A DNA stretch of 64,000 nucleotides from Methylocapsa acidiphila B2 (GTDB taxonomy: Bacteria; Pseudomonadota; Alphaproteobacteria; Rhizobiales; Beijerinckiaceae), in NCBI RefSeq assembly GCF_000427445.1, contig NZ_KE386496.1, positions 1,054,001-1,118,000 of the forward strand, given 5' to 3'. Below, piece after piece: positions 7,853-16,861 of the stretch (the first letter of the stretch is position 1; the number at the start of each line of letters is the position of its first letter). A program made the position numbers and the translations under genes. The notes beneath the pieces were generated by a model, which saw only the letters and a list, made by a program, of their open reading frames with translations, was not told where the DNA came from and searched no databases.

Positions 7853-8722
7853 ATGCGCATCGCCTCATCGCTTCCAGCAAGCGCCGGCGTCGGCTTCAAG
7901 CCGCAACATTTCCCGGCCATCGCCGCCGTCGCCCAGCCGCTCGGCTTTTTCGAGGTCCATGCGGAAAACTACATGGGCGCCGGTGGTCCTCCGCACGCCC
8001 AGCTCGGCTTCCTGAGAGAGCGCTACGCGCTATCCTTCCATGGCGTCGGCCTGTCGATCGGTTCGACCGAGCGGATCGATCGCGCCCATCTCGCGCGGCT
8101 GAGGATCCTTTGCGACCGCTATCAGCCGGAGAGCTTTTCCGAGCATCTCGCCTGGTCGTCCCATGGCGGGATCTTCTTCAACGACCTCCTGCCCCTGCCC
8201 TACACGCAAGCAACCCTCGCTACGATCATTGAGCATGTCGATGAGGTTCAGGCTGCGCTCGGACGCCGCATGCTGCTCGAGAACCCCGCGACCTATGTGC
8301 GCTTCGCCGAGAGCGAGATTTCAGAGCCCGCCTTTCTCGCCGCGATTGCGGGCGCGACCGGTTGCGGGCTTCTGCTCGACGTCAACAATGTTTACGTCTC
8401 GGCGCGCAACCATGGCGCGGAGGCGCGCGTCTATCTCGACGAATTTCCGCTCGATCTCGTCGGCGAAATTCATCTCGCCGGCCATTTCGAGACGGTCGAC
8501 GAGGCGGGCGCTCCCCTCTGCATCGATGCGCACGGATCGCCGATGATCGACGAGGTGCTTGCGCTTTATGAAAGCGTGATTGGCCGCACGGGCCCATTGC
8601 CGACATTGATCGAGTGGGACAATGACGTGCCGGATTGGCCGATTTTGCTCGGGCAGGCGCAAAGCGCGCAAGCCGTTCTCGACCGTTGCTGCGCACGCGA
8701 TCGGGCGCAATCGGCGGCTTGA
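7853..8722 (+). CDS. bufB: multinuclear non-heme iron oxidase, DUF692 (BufB-type)
   Basis: A 289-residue TIM-barrel MNIO enzyme, related to MbnB, that oxidatively modifies cysteines of the precursor peptides. Likely metal ligands lie in [58 protein letters not shown] and IEWDNDVP, in that order, as in the family. AAAGGGG precedes the ATG. It follows two DUF2282 precursors and precedes the DUF2063 partner, the standard bufferin order. The cysteine-to-thiooxazole chemistry comes from characterised relatives, not from this sequence. Confidence 0.92.
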   Translation: MRIASSLPASAGVGFKPQHFPAIAAVAQPLGFFEVHAENYMGAGGPPHAQLGFLRERYALSFHGVGLSIGSTERIDRAHLARLRILCDRYQPESFSEHLAWSSHGGIFFNDLLPLPYTQATLATIIEHVDEVQAALGRRMLLENPATYVRFAESEISEPAFLAAIAGATGCGLLLDVNNVYVSARNHGAEARVYLDEFPLDLVGEIHLAGHFETVDEAGAPLCIDAHGSPMIDEVLALYESVIGRTGPLPTLIEWDNDVPDWPILLGQAQSAQAVLDRCCARDRAQSAA

Positions 8723-8772
8723 CGTATGTCGCAAGAATTCGGTCTCCAACAGGATCTAAAGGCGAAGCGATC

Positions 8773-9537
8773 ATGCCGCACGCGCTCCAAGCCGAATTTG
8801 CGACGGTCCTCCGCGATCCGGCCCTCCCGCTACCGACCAGCGTGATTTCACATACGTCGCGCACGCCGCAAAAGCGCTTCGCCGTCTACCGCAACAATGT
8901 CATGGTCGGCTTGATCGGCGCTTTGGAGTCCCGTTTTCCAGCGACCCGGCGCATCGTCGGCGACGAGTTCTTCGCTGCGGCGGCGCGCGTCTTTGCGTCG
9001 ACGCAGCCGCCGCGCTCGCCGCTCATGATGACCTACGGGGACGAATTTCCCGATTTTCTCGCTAGTTTCGAGCCCGCCGCCGAGATCGCCTATCTCGCCG
9101 ACGTGGCGGGCCTCGAGGCCGCCCGCACCCGCGCCTATCACGCCGCCGATGCAGCGCCGCTCGAGCCCGCCGCGTTCAGCCAGATTGACGCAGACAGGCT
9201 CGCGGACCTTTGCATCGTCCTGCATCCCTCGGTCGAGATTATTCGTTCACAATTTCCGATCGTCGTGATTTGGGCGATGAACGCAGGCGACATGGAGCTC
9301 GGCCCCGTTGCGGATTGGCGCGGCGACGACGCCCTTGTCGCGCGGCCGGCGCTCGACGTCGAGGTTCGCCGCCTGCCCCCTGGCGCGGCGGCCTTCCTCC
9401 AAAGCCTTTCGGCGGATGCTCCGCTCGGCACGGCCGCGGAATCCGCGGCCGCGAGCGATCCCGCATTCGATCTCGCTGTAAATCTCGCGGCGCTGTTTTC
9501 GGCGGGGCTCGCCATCTCAGCGACGCATCGTCCGTAA
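8773..9537 (+). CDS. bufC: DUF2063 partner protein (BufC-type)
   Basis: A 254-residue protein. The N-terminal DUF2063 domain is at about residues 1-90 (MPHALQAEFATVLRDPALPL, then FAVYRNNVMVGLIGALESRF). A less conserved C-terminal domain follows, with VVIWAMNAGDMELGPVADWR. The family is the obligate partner of MNIO enzymes and helps present the precursor peptide. AAAGGCGAA precedes this ATG. An upstream in-frame start at 8635 would overlap the enzyme gene by about 90 bases, so 8773 is chosen. It lies 50 bases after bufB and 12 bases before the DoxX gene. Confidence 0.88.
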   Translation: MPHALQAEFATVLRDPALPLPTSVISHTSRTPQKRFAVYRNNVMVGLIGALESRFPATRRIVGDEFFAAAARVFASTQPPRSPLMMTYGDEFPDFLASFEPAAEIAYLADVAGLEAARTRAYHAADAAPLEPAAFSQIDADRLADLCIVLHPSVEIIRSQFPIVVIWAMNAGDMELGPVADWRGDDALVARPALDVEVRRLPPGAAAFLQSLSADAPLGTAAESAAASDPAFDLAVNLAALFSAGLAISATHRP

Positions 9538-9549
9538 AGGATCCTCGAC

Positions 9550-9996
9550 ATGAAGCTCGTGCAGGCGATCGGCGGCGTCAACGCGCTCCTCGACCGAATT
9601 CCACAGTCCTTGATCTCGTTCGCGGCGCGGATCTTCCCCGCGGCCGTGTTTTGGATGTCGGGGCGCACGAAGGTCGAGGGCTGGCATCTCAAGGACTCGG
9701 CGATCGCCCTGTTTCAAGATGAATATGCGCTGCCATGGATCGACCCCGAAATCGCCGCGAGGATTGCGGCCTTCAGCGAGCATTTCTTTCCGATCCTGCT
9801 CGTGATCGGCCTGGCGAGCCGTTTCGCGGCGCTTGCTCTGCTCGGCATGACCGCCGTGATCGAGATCTTTGTCTATCCCGACGCTTGGCCGACCCATGGC
9901 GTCTGGGCGACCTGCTTCCTTGTCGTCATCGCGCGGGGGCCTGGAGTCCTTTCCCTCGATTATCTGCTCGGGCGGATTTCTTCGTCGCGCCGATGA
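9550..9996 (+). CDS. DoxX-family membrane protein (BufD-type)
   Basis: A 148-residue DoxX-like inner membrane protein with four helices. The N-terminal amphipathic part LLDRIPQSLISFAARIFPAA leads to FWMSGRTKVEGW. Later come FPILLVIGLASRFAALALLG, MTAVIEIFVYPDAWPTHGVW and ATCFLVVIARGPG. DoxX proteins commonly close bufferin operons and may assist the periplasmic product or redox balance, but a precise role is not established. It is the last gene of the operon, and a 314-base gap follows. Confidence 0.82.
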   Translation: MKLVQAIGGVNALLDRIPQSLISFAARIFPAAVFWMSGRTKVEGWHLKDSAIALFQDEYALPWIDPEIAARIAAFSEHFFPILLVIGLASRFAALALLGMTAVIEIFVYPDAWPTHGVWATCFLVVIARGPGVLSLDYLLGRISSSRR

Positions 9997-10310
9997 CATC
10001 CGAAAATCGGGGCCGCGGCGCGATCAAGACGCTGAATGCGAATGAAGCGCGCGACAGTGGCGCCCGCAAGCTTCTTTAGAACATAGCTGTAAGGCAGTTA
10101 CATTCGGTCTTGCATGTATTTGCGAACAAAATTATTCAATTGCCTGCGTGAAAACCTATATTTATATTTATCTTGCTTGCCCAAATATAACGAAAACGTG
10201 AAGGCGGTCTCAGGACTTTTCCGACCTATTCGCGAGTCTAGAACATTGTCACATAATCGTCATGAAAGCAGGCGCTCGCCGCCTGCGCGTCAACGCGATG
10301 GAGAATGGCA
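9997..10310. other. AT-rich intergenic block
   Basis: No gene is supported here. The stretch 10081-10260 is conspicuously AT-rich compared with flanking DNA, with runs such as CCTATATTTATATTTATC. A 66-residue frame from 10114 has no ribosome site and no recognisable protein character. The block probably holds the promoter of the following exported protein; CATAAT at about 10251 is a possible -10. Confidence 0.5.
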
Positions 10311-10565
10311 ATGATCAAATCTCTCGGGATAGCCTCATTATACATCGGCCTCGCTTTGAGCGGAGGATCAGCTCTTGCTCAAGCCTATTATGGACCTCTA
10401 GCGCCCCCGTCTTTGCGCTACGCCACGCCGGACGAGGCGAGCGCCTATCCGCTATACGAAGGCCGGTCCATCTATCGGATGGGACATCCCATGTACTTCA
10501 ACAATCGAGTTGATGAGAAAGGCTACCCCTCGGGCCTGCCGGAGAACCCACAATCTCCGAACTAA
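10311..10565 (+). CDS. small exported protein, unknown function
   Basis: An 84-residue protein with a signal peptide (MIKSLGIASLYIGLALSGGS, with cleavage near ALAQA) and a short Tyr/Pro-rich mature part (AYYGPLAPPSLRYATPDEAS, GLPENPQSPN). An ATG two codons upstream at 10305 is possible. GGAG at 10300-10303 is only one base from that ATG but seven bases from 10311, which decides the start. It has no cysteines and no known motif. The AT-rich upstream region suggests separate regulation from the bufferin operon. I do not recognise the family. Confidence 0.6.
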   Translation: MIKSLGIASLYIGLALSGGSALAQAYYGPLAPPSLRYATPDEASAYPLYEGRSIYRMGHPMYFNNRVDEKGYPSGLPENPQSPN

Positions 10566-10646
10566 GCGAGCCCTAGGCCGACTGGGAGAATGCTGGTTCG
10601 ATCGAGACCTTTCGATCCCATGGAGCAGCTCGACCGAGACGGAATT

Positions 10647-11525
10647 CTACGCCTTGAAGTCGAGGCCGATGTCGAGCACCGCTGCGCTATGCGTCAGCCA
10701 GCCGATCGAGATCAAATCGACGTCCGAGGCCGCGACTGCCGCCGCTGTTTCGGACGTGATGCGGCCCGAGGCTTCGGTCACAACGCGGCCGCCGACCAAG
10801 GCGACCGCCTTCGCGAGCATCGCGGGATCCATATTGTCGAGAAGCACGGCGTCGACGCCAAATTCCAGCGCTTCCGCGAGTTGCTCCAGCGTGTCGACCT
10901 CGACCTCGATCTTCACGAGATGTCCGACGCCGGCCCGGGCGCGCCGCAGCGCCTCGCCGACGCCGCCGGCGACGGCCACGTGATTGTCCTTGATGAGCAC
11001 GGCGTCGTCGAGGCCGAAACGATGATTGGCGCCGCCTCCGGCGCGAACGGCGTATTTCTCGACCGCGCGTAAGCCCGGCGTGGTCTTTCGCGTGCAGACA
11101 ATCGCAGCGTGATAATCGCGCACGGCGTCGACAATCGAAGCGGTTGCGCTTGCGATCCCGCTCAAATGACCGAGAAAATTGAGCGCCGTGCGCTCGCCCG
11201 TCAATATTCCGCGCGCCGGCCCGCTGATCGTTGCGATCACGTCCCCCGGCGCGAGTTCGCCGCCATCCTGCTTTTCACAGCGAAACGCGATCTGCGGATC
11301 GAGAAGCTCGAAGGCCAGCCTGGCCAGATCAAGCCCCGCGACGACGCCCTTCTGCCGGGCGACGAGAGCGGTTTTCACCTTGAAGCCGACCGGCGCGATC
11401 GCGTCGGTCGTAATGTCTCCGGCGCGCCCGAGATCTTCGAGCAATGCGCTGCGAACCAGAGGCTCCAGCATGATCCGAGGAAGCGGCGAGAGCGGCGGCG
11501 CCATGGACCTAGCCTTTCCACTCAC
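10647..11525 (-). CDS. nadC: nicotinate-nucleotide pyrophosphorylase (carboxylating) NadC
   Basis: Converts quinolinate and PRPP to nicotinate mononucleotide, the third step of de novo NAD synthesis. The 292 residues show the family order: [60 protein letters not shown] with the PRPP/quinolinate-binding Arg and Lys residues, [12 protein letters not shown], and the barrel strand [11 protein letters not shown]. The start is a GTG that overlaps the nadB stop by four bases (GTGA). An ATG eight codons in is the alternative. It is the last gene of nadQ-nadABC. Confidence 0.95.
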   Translation of the reverse strand: MSGKARSMAPPLSPLPRIMLEPLVRSALLEDLGRAGDITTDAIAPVGFKVKTALVARQKGVVAGLDLARLAFELLDPQIAFRCEKQDGGELAPGDVIATISGPARGILTGERTALNFLGHLSGIASATASIVDAVRDYHAAIVCTRKTTPGLRAVEKYAVRAGGGANHRFGLDDAVLIKDNHVAVAGGVGEALRRARAGVGHLVKIEVEVDTLEQLAEALEFGVDAVLLDNMDPAMLAKAVALVGGRVVTEASGRITSETAAAVAASDVDLISIGWLTHSAAVLDIGLDFKA

Positions 11526-13054
11526 GCGACCGGCTCGACGGCGAACTCGCGCGCCAAATCCAAAGCCTCGTCGAGCTTGAGAAAGCTTCTTCGCGCCTCG
11601 ACCGCCTTGCCGGGAAAATCCGTGCGCGCATGAGCGCCGCGACTTTCCTCGCGGCGCAGCGCGGCGATGACGATCATCAGAGCGACGATAGCCGCATCCC
11701 GCGCGGGGCCGTCGCCCTGCGCCATAGGATAAAGCGCGCGCACGGCGTTGCGCAAACCGTCGGCGTCGCGCAAGACGCCTGCCGCCGAGGATAGGACGCC
11801 TCGCACCGGCGCGGGATCGCTACCGACGAAGCGCGCCGACGGCGCCGTCTTAGCCGGCCGTCTCGCGCTGGTCCCGCTGATGCTTTCAGCGACGAAACGC
11901 CCACAGACCGCCGCTTCGAGCAGGGAATTGCTGGCGAGGCGGTTCGCACCATGGAGCCCGGTGCAGGCGGCTTCGCCGCAAGCCCAGAGCCCTTCGACCG
12001 AGGTCCGGCCGGCGAGATCGACGGCGATTCCGCCCATATGATAATGCGCCGCTGGACGAATGGGGATCGGCTGCGCGGCGGGATCAATTCCCTCGTCCCG
12101 GCAAAAACCCGCAATCGCAGGAAAGCGTCGCGGAAAATCATCGCCGACCGCGTCTCGCGCGTCGAGAAACACGCGATGGCCCGCCGTCATGCGCCGCCAG
12201 ACGGCCCGGGCGACCACGTCGCGCGGCGCGAGCTCCGCGCCGGGGACGCCCGCCATGAATCGATGGCCTGTCTCGTCAATCAGGATCGCGCCTTCTCCGC
12301 GCACCGTTTCACTGATCAGCTTTAGCGGAAAGGACTTTCCGTCGAGGGCCGTCGGATGAAATTGGACGAATTCCAGATCGGCCATAAGGGCGCCGGCCTC
12401 AGCCGCAAGCGCGAGGCCTTGGCCGAACGAGCCGGCGGGATTTGTGCCATGTTCATAAAGACCGCCGACGCCGCCCGTCGCGATGACGATGCGATCGCAG
12501 GCGAAGAAGACCGGCCCGCAATGGGTGTTGACGACGAGGCCCGCGACCGCATTGTCCTCTACGATCAAACGCCTGGCGGCCGCCCGCTCGATAATGGTGA
12601 TCGAAGGCGTCTCGTAGGCGAGCCGCGTCAAGGCCCGCATGATTTCCCGGCCGCTGCTGTCGCCGCCGGCATGGACGATGCGCCGACGCGAATGGGCCGC
12701 TTCGAGGCCGAGCAGAAGATTTCCATCTTGGTCGCGATCAAACGGGGCGCCGAGGCGGATCAGATCCTCGATCGCGGCGGGAGCGGCGGCGAGAATTCGC
12801 CTCGCCACATCTTCGTCGCAAAGCCCGTCGCCCGCCTCCAGCGTGTCGGCGAGGTGCAAGGAAACATTGTCGTCAAATCCGATGCTCGCGGCGACGCCGC
12901 CTTGGGCGAGAGCGCTCGACGCCTCACGGCCGAGCGGCGCCTTGCTGAGGAGGATGACCGGCTGCGGCGCCAAGGCCAAAGCCGCGCTCAGGCCGGCAAG
13001 GCCGCCGCCGATGACGATGCACGCGCCCGCCGCGTCTCGGATCTCGTCGATCAC
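11522..13054 (-). CDS. nadB: L-aspartate oxidase NadB
   Basis: FAD enzyme oxidising L-aspartate to iminoaspartate, the first step of de novo NAD synthesis. The dinucleotide fold [19 protein letters not shown] starts at residue 11. [39 protein letters not shown] and [14 protein letters not shown] follow in the usual order of the fumarate reductase/aspartate oxidase family. The chosen start is the GTG at 13052-13054, which overlaps the nadA stop by four bases and gives 510 residues. A longer frame exists only because it reads antiphase through nadA. Confidence 0.95.
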   Translation of the reverse strand: MIDEIRDAAGACIVIGGGLAGLSAALALAPQPVILLSKAPLGREASSALAQGGVAASIGFDDNVSLHLADTLEAGDGLCDEDVARRILAAAPAAIEDLIRLGAPFDRDQDGNLLLGLEAAHSRRRIVHAGGDSSGREIMRALTRLAYETPSITIIERAAARRLIVEDNAVAGLVVNTHCGPVFFACDRIVIATGGVGGLYEHGTNPAGSFGQGLALAAEAGALMADLEFVQFHPTALDGKSFPLKLISETVRGEGAILIDETGHRFMAGVPGAELAPRDVVARAVWRRMTAGHRVFLDARDAVGDDFPRRFPAIAGFCRDEGIDPAAQPIPIRPAAHYHMGGIAVDLAGRTSVEGLWACGEAACTGLHGANRLASNSLLEAAVCGRFVAESISGTSARRPAKTAPSARFVGSDPAPVRGVLSSAAGVLRDADGLRNAVRALYPMAQGDGPARDAAIVALMIVIAALRREESRGAHARTDFPGKAVEARRSFLKLDEALDLAREFAVEPVA

Positions 13055-14049
13055 TTGACCGCCAACATGCGCTCGACCGCGCGGCGCGCCGGGGCGGCGA
13101 GCGCCGGATCGATCGTGACCTCGTGCCGCATGGTTTCCAGAGCGCGCCTTATGTTGCCCAAGGTGATCTTTTTCATGTGCGGGCAAAGATTGCAGGGCCG
13201 GACAAATTCAAGCTCAGGATATTGGATCGCGACATTGTCGCTCATCGAGCATTCGGTCAGAAGCACGACGCGAGCGGGACGATTATGCGCGACATAGGCC
13301 GCCATTGCGGCCGTGGAGCCGGCGAAATCCGCTTCGGCTATGACCTCGGGCGGGCATTCGGGATGCGCGAGGACGACCACGCCGGGATAATCCTCACGCA
13401 ATTCGCGCACTTCCGCGGCGCTGAAAAGCTCATGCACCTCGCAATGCCCCTTCCAGGCGATCACCTCGACGCCCGTATCGGCGGCGACATTGCGGGCGAG
13501 ATATTCGTCGGGCAGCATGATGACCCGCTCGACGCCGAGCGACTCGATGACGGCCCGGGCGTTGCCGGAGGTGCAGCAGATATCGGACTCCGCCTTGACC
13601 GCCGCCGACGTATTCACATAGGTGACGACCGGAACGCCCGGATAGGCCTGCCTTAGGAGCCGAACGTCTTCCGGCCGTATGGACTCGGCGAGCGAGCAGC
13701 CCGCGCCGAGATCCGGAATCAGCACCGTCTTGTCCGGATTGAGCAATTTCGCCGTCTCGGCCATGAAATGAACGCCCGCGAGAACGATGACGTCGGCGTC
13801 GACCGTCATCGCCTCGCGAGCTAGCGCGAGGCTGTCGCCGACGAGATCAGCGACGCAATGAAAAATTTCCGGCGTCTGATAATTATGCGCCAGGATCACG
13901 GCGTTGCGCGTCCGCTTCAACGCCATGATCGCGTCGATCTCCTTCGCATGGACCGGCCATTCGATCGCGGGAATCGCATGACGAACTTTCTCATAAAGAT
14001 CGTCCGCATAGAGTTTTTCTGAACGCTGCAAGTCGACAACCGGCGCCAT
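13051..14049 (-). CDS. nadA: quinolinate synthase NadA
   Basis: [4Fe-4S] enzyme that condenses iminoaspartate with dihydroxyacetone phosphate to quinolinate. At 332 residues it matches the family. Substrate residues lie in [12 protein letters not shown] (51-62). The cluster cysteines are in [13 protein letters not shown] (Cys118), [13 protein letters not shown] and [10 protein letters not shown]. The ATG at 14047-14049 is preceded by CTGGAG. Longer readings run into the operator region and nadQ and are rejected. The stop overlaps the nadB GTG. Two NadQ-type palindromes lie directly upstream. Confidence 0.96.
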   Translation of the reverse strand: MAPVVDLQRSEKLYADDLYEKVRHAIPAIEWPVHAKEIDAIMALKRTRNAVILAHNYQTPEIFHCVADLVGDSLALAREAMTVDADVIVLAGVHFMAETAKLLNPDKTVLIPDLGAGCSLAESIRPEDVRLLRQAYPGVPVVTYVNTSAAVKAESDICCTSGNARAVIESLGVERVIMLPDEYLARNVAADTGVEVIAWKGHCEVHELFSAAEVRELREDYPGVVVLAHPECPPEVIAEADFAGSTAAMAAYVAHNRPARVVLLTECSMSDNVAIQYPELEFVRPCNLCPHMKKITLGNIRRALETMRHEVTIDPALAAPARRAVERMLAVK

Positions 14050-14054
14050 GGCCT

Positions 14055-14073
14055 TATACTCCAGATGAGTATT
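14055..14073. promoter_or_regulatory. NadQ-type operator, nadA-proximal copy
   Basis: The near-palindrome TATACT-N7-AGTATT starts five bases upstream of the nadA start codon and overlaps its ribosome-binding region. It shares geometry with the copy at 14083-14101 (TATRCT-N7-AGYATW). Its position next to nadQ suggests repression of nadABC by NadQ. Confidence 0.65.
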
Positions 14074-14082
14074 ATCAAGGCA

Positions 14083-14101
14083 TATGCTGGTGTTGAGCAT
14101 A
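14083..14101. promoter_or_regulatory. NadQ-type operator, nadQ-proximal copy
   Basis: The perfect inverted repeat TATGCT-N7-AGCATA is centred 28 bases from the first copy. It lies in the 59-base gap between the nadQ stop and the nadA start. The paired arrangement suggests cooperative binding or looping by a dimeric repressor. Confidence 0.68.
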
Positions 14102-14108
14102 AGATTTG

Positions 14109-15095
14109 TCAAGCCCTGGAGATCGGGAGCTTGGTTCCGGCGACCGCCCGTTCGGCCAATATGTCGCGGCGGAAGCGAAACAGTTTCGCTGGCCGTCCGC
14201 CCGTGTCCTGGCTGGTTTCCCCGGTTTCCTCGACCAGTTCCTGCTGTTCGATCAGGCGGCGGAAATTCTGCTTGTGAACAAGGCGACCGGCCAAAGCTTC
14301 GACGCAACGCTGAAGCTGCAGGAGCGTGAAGGTTTCCGGCATCAACTCGAACACCACCGGATGATATTTGATCTTGGCCCGAAGCCGGGCGATGCCTGTC
14401 GCCAGAATGCGGCGGTGATCGAGCACCATGGCCTGACCCGCATTGGGCATGGCGTTGCTGAAGGCGCCCTGCTGTTCGCCGCGCGTGGCTTCCGTAATGA
14501 GGCCAGCCTCGTAAAGCAGCTCATAGCGTTGCAGCACGAGCTCCTCGTTCCAGGGCCGATCCTCGAAGCCGAAGGTGATGATTGCCCGCTGCCAGCGATT
14601 TTGGCGGAGGAACTGATCTCCGGCCGCATCGGACCAGGCGCGCAATCTCGGAAGGAACTCGTCCGCGATCAGGGCCGGCGCGCCGAGACGATGATCCTCC
14701 CAGGGAAAATAGAGATACCAGCTGCGCCAGCTCGCTTCATATTCGCCGGACGCCCGCTGCTCGCGAGTGAGGCCGAGATAGCTGATCGAGATCACCGGCT
14801 GCTCGCCGCCGCCGCGGTCCCGGTCGGCGAATGTGTAGAGCTGCTCGATATAGCCGAGCGGCAGCCTGGTTTGCCGCTCGACCCATGCGCGAAGGCCGGA
14901 TTGCAACGACCGATGCGCGAGCTGAAAAGGGCCGGACGGCAAAGCGCGCTGATCCGCGATCGTGAGCACGCGCGGCTCCCCGCTGGTCACGGCGACGAGG
15001 ACGGCGATGAGATCGGCCGCGACGCCGCGTCCGATCAAGAGCGCCGAGGCCGGCGCGGCGATCTCGGCCATGCCGTTGTCTGGATATGTATTCAT
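14109..15095 (-). CDS. nadQ: NadQ, NUDIX-like transcriptional repressor of NAD synthesis
   Basis: A 328-residue protein. The N-terminal half is Nudix-related: [35 protein letters not shown] and VISISYLGL, but without a full Nudix hydrolase box. The C-terminal winged helix is [20 protein letters not shown], then [20 protein letters not shown] and [13 protein letters not shown]. This architecture is the NrtR-like regulator that comparative genomics named NadQ in alphaproteobacteria and placed beside nadABC. The ATG at 15095 is chosen; a TTG at 15110 and an ATG 8 codons further in are alternatives, none with a strong ribosome site. It is upstream of nadA on the same strand. Confidence 0.85.
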   Translation of the reverse strand: MNTYPDNGMAEIAAPASALLIGRGVAADLIAVLVAVTSGEPRVLTIADQRALPSGPFQLAHRSLQSGLRAWVERQTRLPLGYIEQLYTFADRDRGGGEQPVISISYLGLTREQRASGEYEASWRSWYLYFPWEDHRLGAPALIADEFLPRLRAWSDAAGDQFLRQNRWQRAIITFGFEDRPWNEELVLQRYELLYEAGLITEATRGEQQGAFSNAMPNAGQAMVLDHRRILATGIARLRAKIKYHPVVFELMPETFTLLQLQRCVEALAGRLVHKQNFRRLIEQQELVEETGETSQDTGGRPAKLFRFRRDILAERAVAGTKLPISRA

Positions 15096-15273
15096 GACTT
15101 TAAGCGTCAAATGGAGCCTGGGCGCGACTCGATCAAGTACGGCTCAGTTGCTAGCAAAAAATCCGAGTTTAAAACGAGCATAAACGCCGACAATGTGAAG
15201 CCTCGATTGCGAATGAACAAACTTTCAAAGCACGCCATGCGGGCGTCGGCTCTGGCGAGACGGCCGCACAACC

Positions 15274-15654
15274 TCATCCCAAATCCAGCTCGACCGCCGC
15301 GATCAAGTGGCGCGGCCAGCGCCAAGGCGCAAGATAAACGGCGTCCCCTCGCAAGGTGAGCGCCGCTGCCCAGGGGTTGGCCGCGAGCCAGAAACGCGCC
15401 GCCCGTGACATGCGCCGACGCTTGACGAAGTCGATCGCATCCATAGCGTCGTCGAGAGTTTGGCGCGCTTTCACCTCGACGAAGACGACGGCGTCGCCGC
15501 GGCGCGCGACAATGTCGATTTCACCGCCCTTGACCTTATAGCGACAGGCCAGAATGCGGTAGCCCCGGAGTCGCAAGGCGACCGCCGCGACGCGCTCGGC
15601 GAGAAGGCCACGTCCATGCGCGCGACGCCTTTCGAGCTCGCCGCGCGCGTTCAA
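15274..15654 (-). CDS. yraN: YraN family protein (UPF0102)
   Basis: A 126-residue member of the endonuclease-like UPF0102 family. The core [20 protein letters not shown] followed by VKARQT carries the Asp and Glu-x-Lys arrangement of restriction-enzyme-like folds. The family has no settled function. Its start overlaps the rsmI stop by four bases, and rsmI-yraN pairing beside an LppC lipoprotein gene is widespread in proteobacteria, seen here as well. Confidence 0.9.
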   Translation of the reverse strand: MNARGELERRRAHGRGLLAERVAAVALRLRGYRILACRYKVKGGEIDIVARRGDAVVFVEVKARQTLDDAMDAIDFVKRRRMSRAARFWLAANPWAAALTLRGDAVYLAPWRWPRHLIAAVELDLG

Positions 15655-16619
15655 CGGCCGCGCTCTTGAAGCTCGGCAGCGAGTTCGATCGCCCGTGCGT
15701 AGACCTTTCGGCGCGGTTGACCTGTTTCGGCCGAAACCACCGCCGCGGCGTCCTTAACCGAAAACTTTTCGAGCGCCCGGCCCAACCTTTCGTCGAGGCC
15801 CTCCCCGGCCAAGACGGCCTCTTCCGCGCCTGGTGGGCCAACGAGCAGCACGATCTCGCCTTTCGGAATGGCTTCTTCCGCAACAGCCGAAGCAAGGTCC
15901 GGGAGACGTCCACGGCGAACCGTCTCGAAATATTTCGTCAATTCGCGCGCGATCGCCGCCTCGCGCGGACCCAGAACGGCGACAAGATCGGCAAGGGTCT
16001 CTCCCAACCGCCGAGGGGACTCGAAAAACACCAAAGTGCCTGGAATGGACGCGAGCTCGGCGATTCGCTGGCGCCGTGGACCGCTTTTTGGCGGCAGGAA
16101 TCCTTCGAAGAAAAACCGATCGGTCGGCAGGCCCGCGACGACGAGCGCGGCGAGCACGGCGGATGCGCCCGGAACCGACGTGACCTCTATGTTTTGCGCC
16201 AAAGCCTCGGCGACGAGCTTGAAGCCGGGGTCGGATATCAACGGCGTGCCGGCGTCCGAGACGAGGGCGAGCGCCGCGCCGCCGGCAAGACGGGCTATCA
16301 GATGCGGGCGCATCACCGCCGCATTATGTTCATGATAAGCGACCAGCGGCGTCGCGATCCCGTAATGGGCGAGGAGCGTTTTGGTCACACGCGTATCCTC
16401 GGCGACGACAGCGTCCGCTGCCGCAAGAGTCGCCAAGGCGCGAAGCGAAATATCGCCGAGATTGCCGATCGGCGTCGCGACCACATGCAAACCGCGCCGA
16501 ATCGGCTCCGCTTCGGCTCTTAGGCCGAAGGCCGTGAAGCTCGCTGGAAGCTCTTTTTCGAGCCGATTCGGCGGGGCGCCACGCGGCTCGCCTAGGCTCA
16601 TTTTCTTCCCCTCAGCCAT
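15651..16619 (-). CDS. rsmI: 16S rRNA (cytidine1402-2'-O)-methyltransferase RsmI
   Basis: Tetrapyrrole-methylase-fold enzyme that methylates C1402 of 16S rRNA with SAM, tuning the ribosomal P site. Family motifs in order: [19 protein letters not shown] (about 44-62), [51 protein letters not shown], and [12 protein letters not shown]. The 322 residues include a roughly 40-residue N-terminal lead, so a later start is possible. It is divergent from the LppC lipoprotein gene and coupled to yraN. Confidence 0.95.
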   Translation of the reverse strand: MAEGKKMSLGEPRGAPPNRLEKELPASFTAFGLRAEAEPIRRGLHVVATPIGNLGDISLRALATLAAADAVVAEDTRVTKTLLAHYGIATPLVAYHEHNAAVMRPHLIARLAGGAALALVSDAGTPLISDPGFKLVAEALAQNIEVTSVPGASAVLAALVVAGLPTDRFFFEGFLPPKSGPRRQRIAELASIPGTLVFFESPRRLGETLADLVAVLGPREAAIARELTKYFETVRRGRLPDLASAVAEEAIPKGEIVLLVGPPGAEEAVLAGEGLDERLGRALEKFSVKDAAAVVSAETGQPRRKVYARAIELAAELQERGR

Positions 16620-16861
16620 TTTTCATCGTCTCACACGCCGCCCCGCCCCAGCAGGTTTGCAGCGCTCTGTTCGATAAAAGAACCAAACGTTCTATTTATA
16701 GAACGCACCGCGCAAATTGGCAAGGAAGGAACACATTGTCTCCGTTCCTGTTGCTGCCGATTCGATTTTATGCGTGAAAAGGGGCATAGAATTTCAACGA
16801 TGACATTTCAGGCATTTTCTCGCTCAGCGCTCGGAGAATTTGCGTTTGGAGGTTGGCCCGG

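Noticed and set aside
10114-10314. 66-codon frame in the AT-rich block
   Set aside because: No ribosome site. It overlaps the better-supported exported protein start and probable promoter.
14050-14307. N-terminal extension of nadA
   Set aside because: The extension would read through the NadQ-type operators and part of nadQ. The ATG at 14049 has a ribosome site and gives the normal family length.
14106-15359. 417-codon plus-strand frame
   Set aside because: Antisense to nadQ and running past it. It has no ribosome site or motif.
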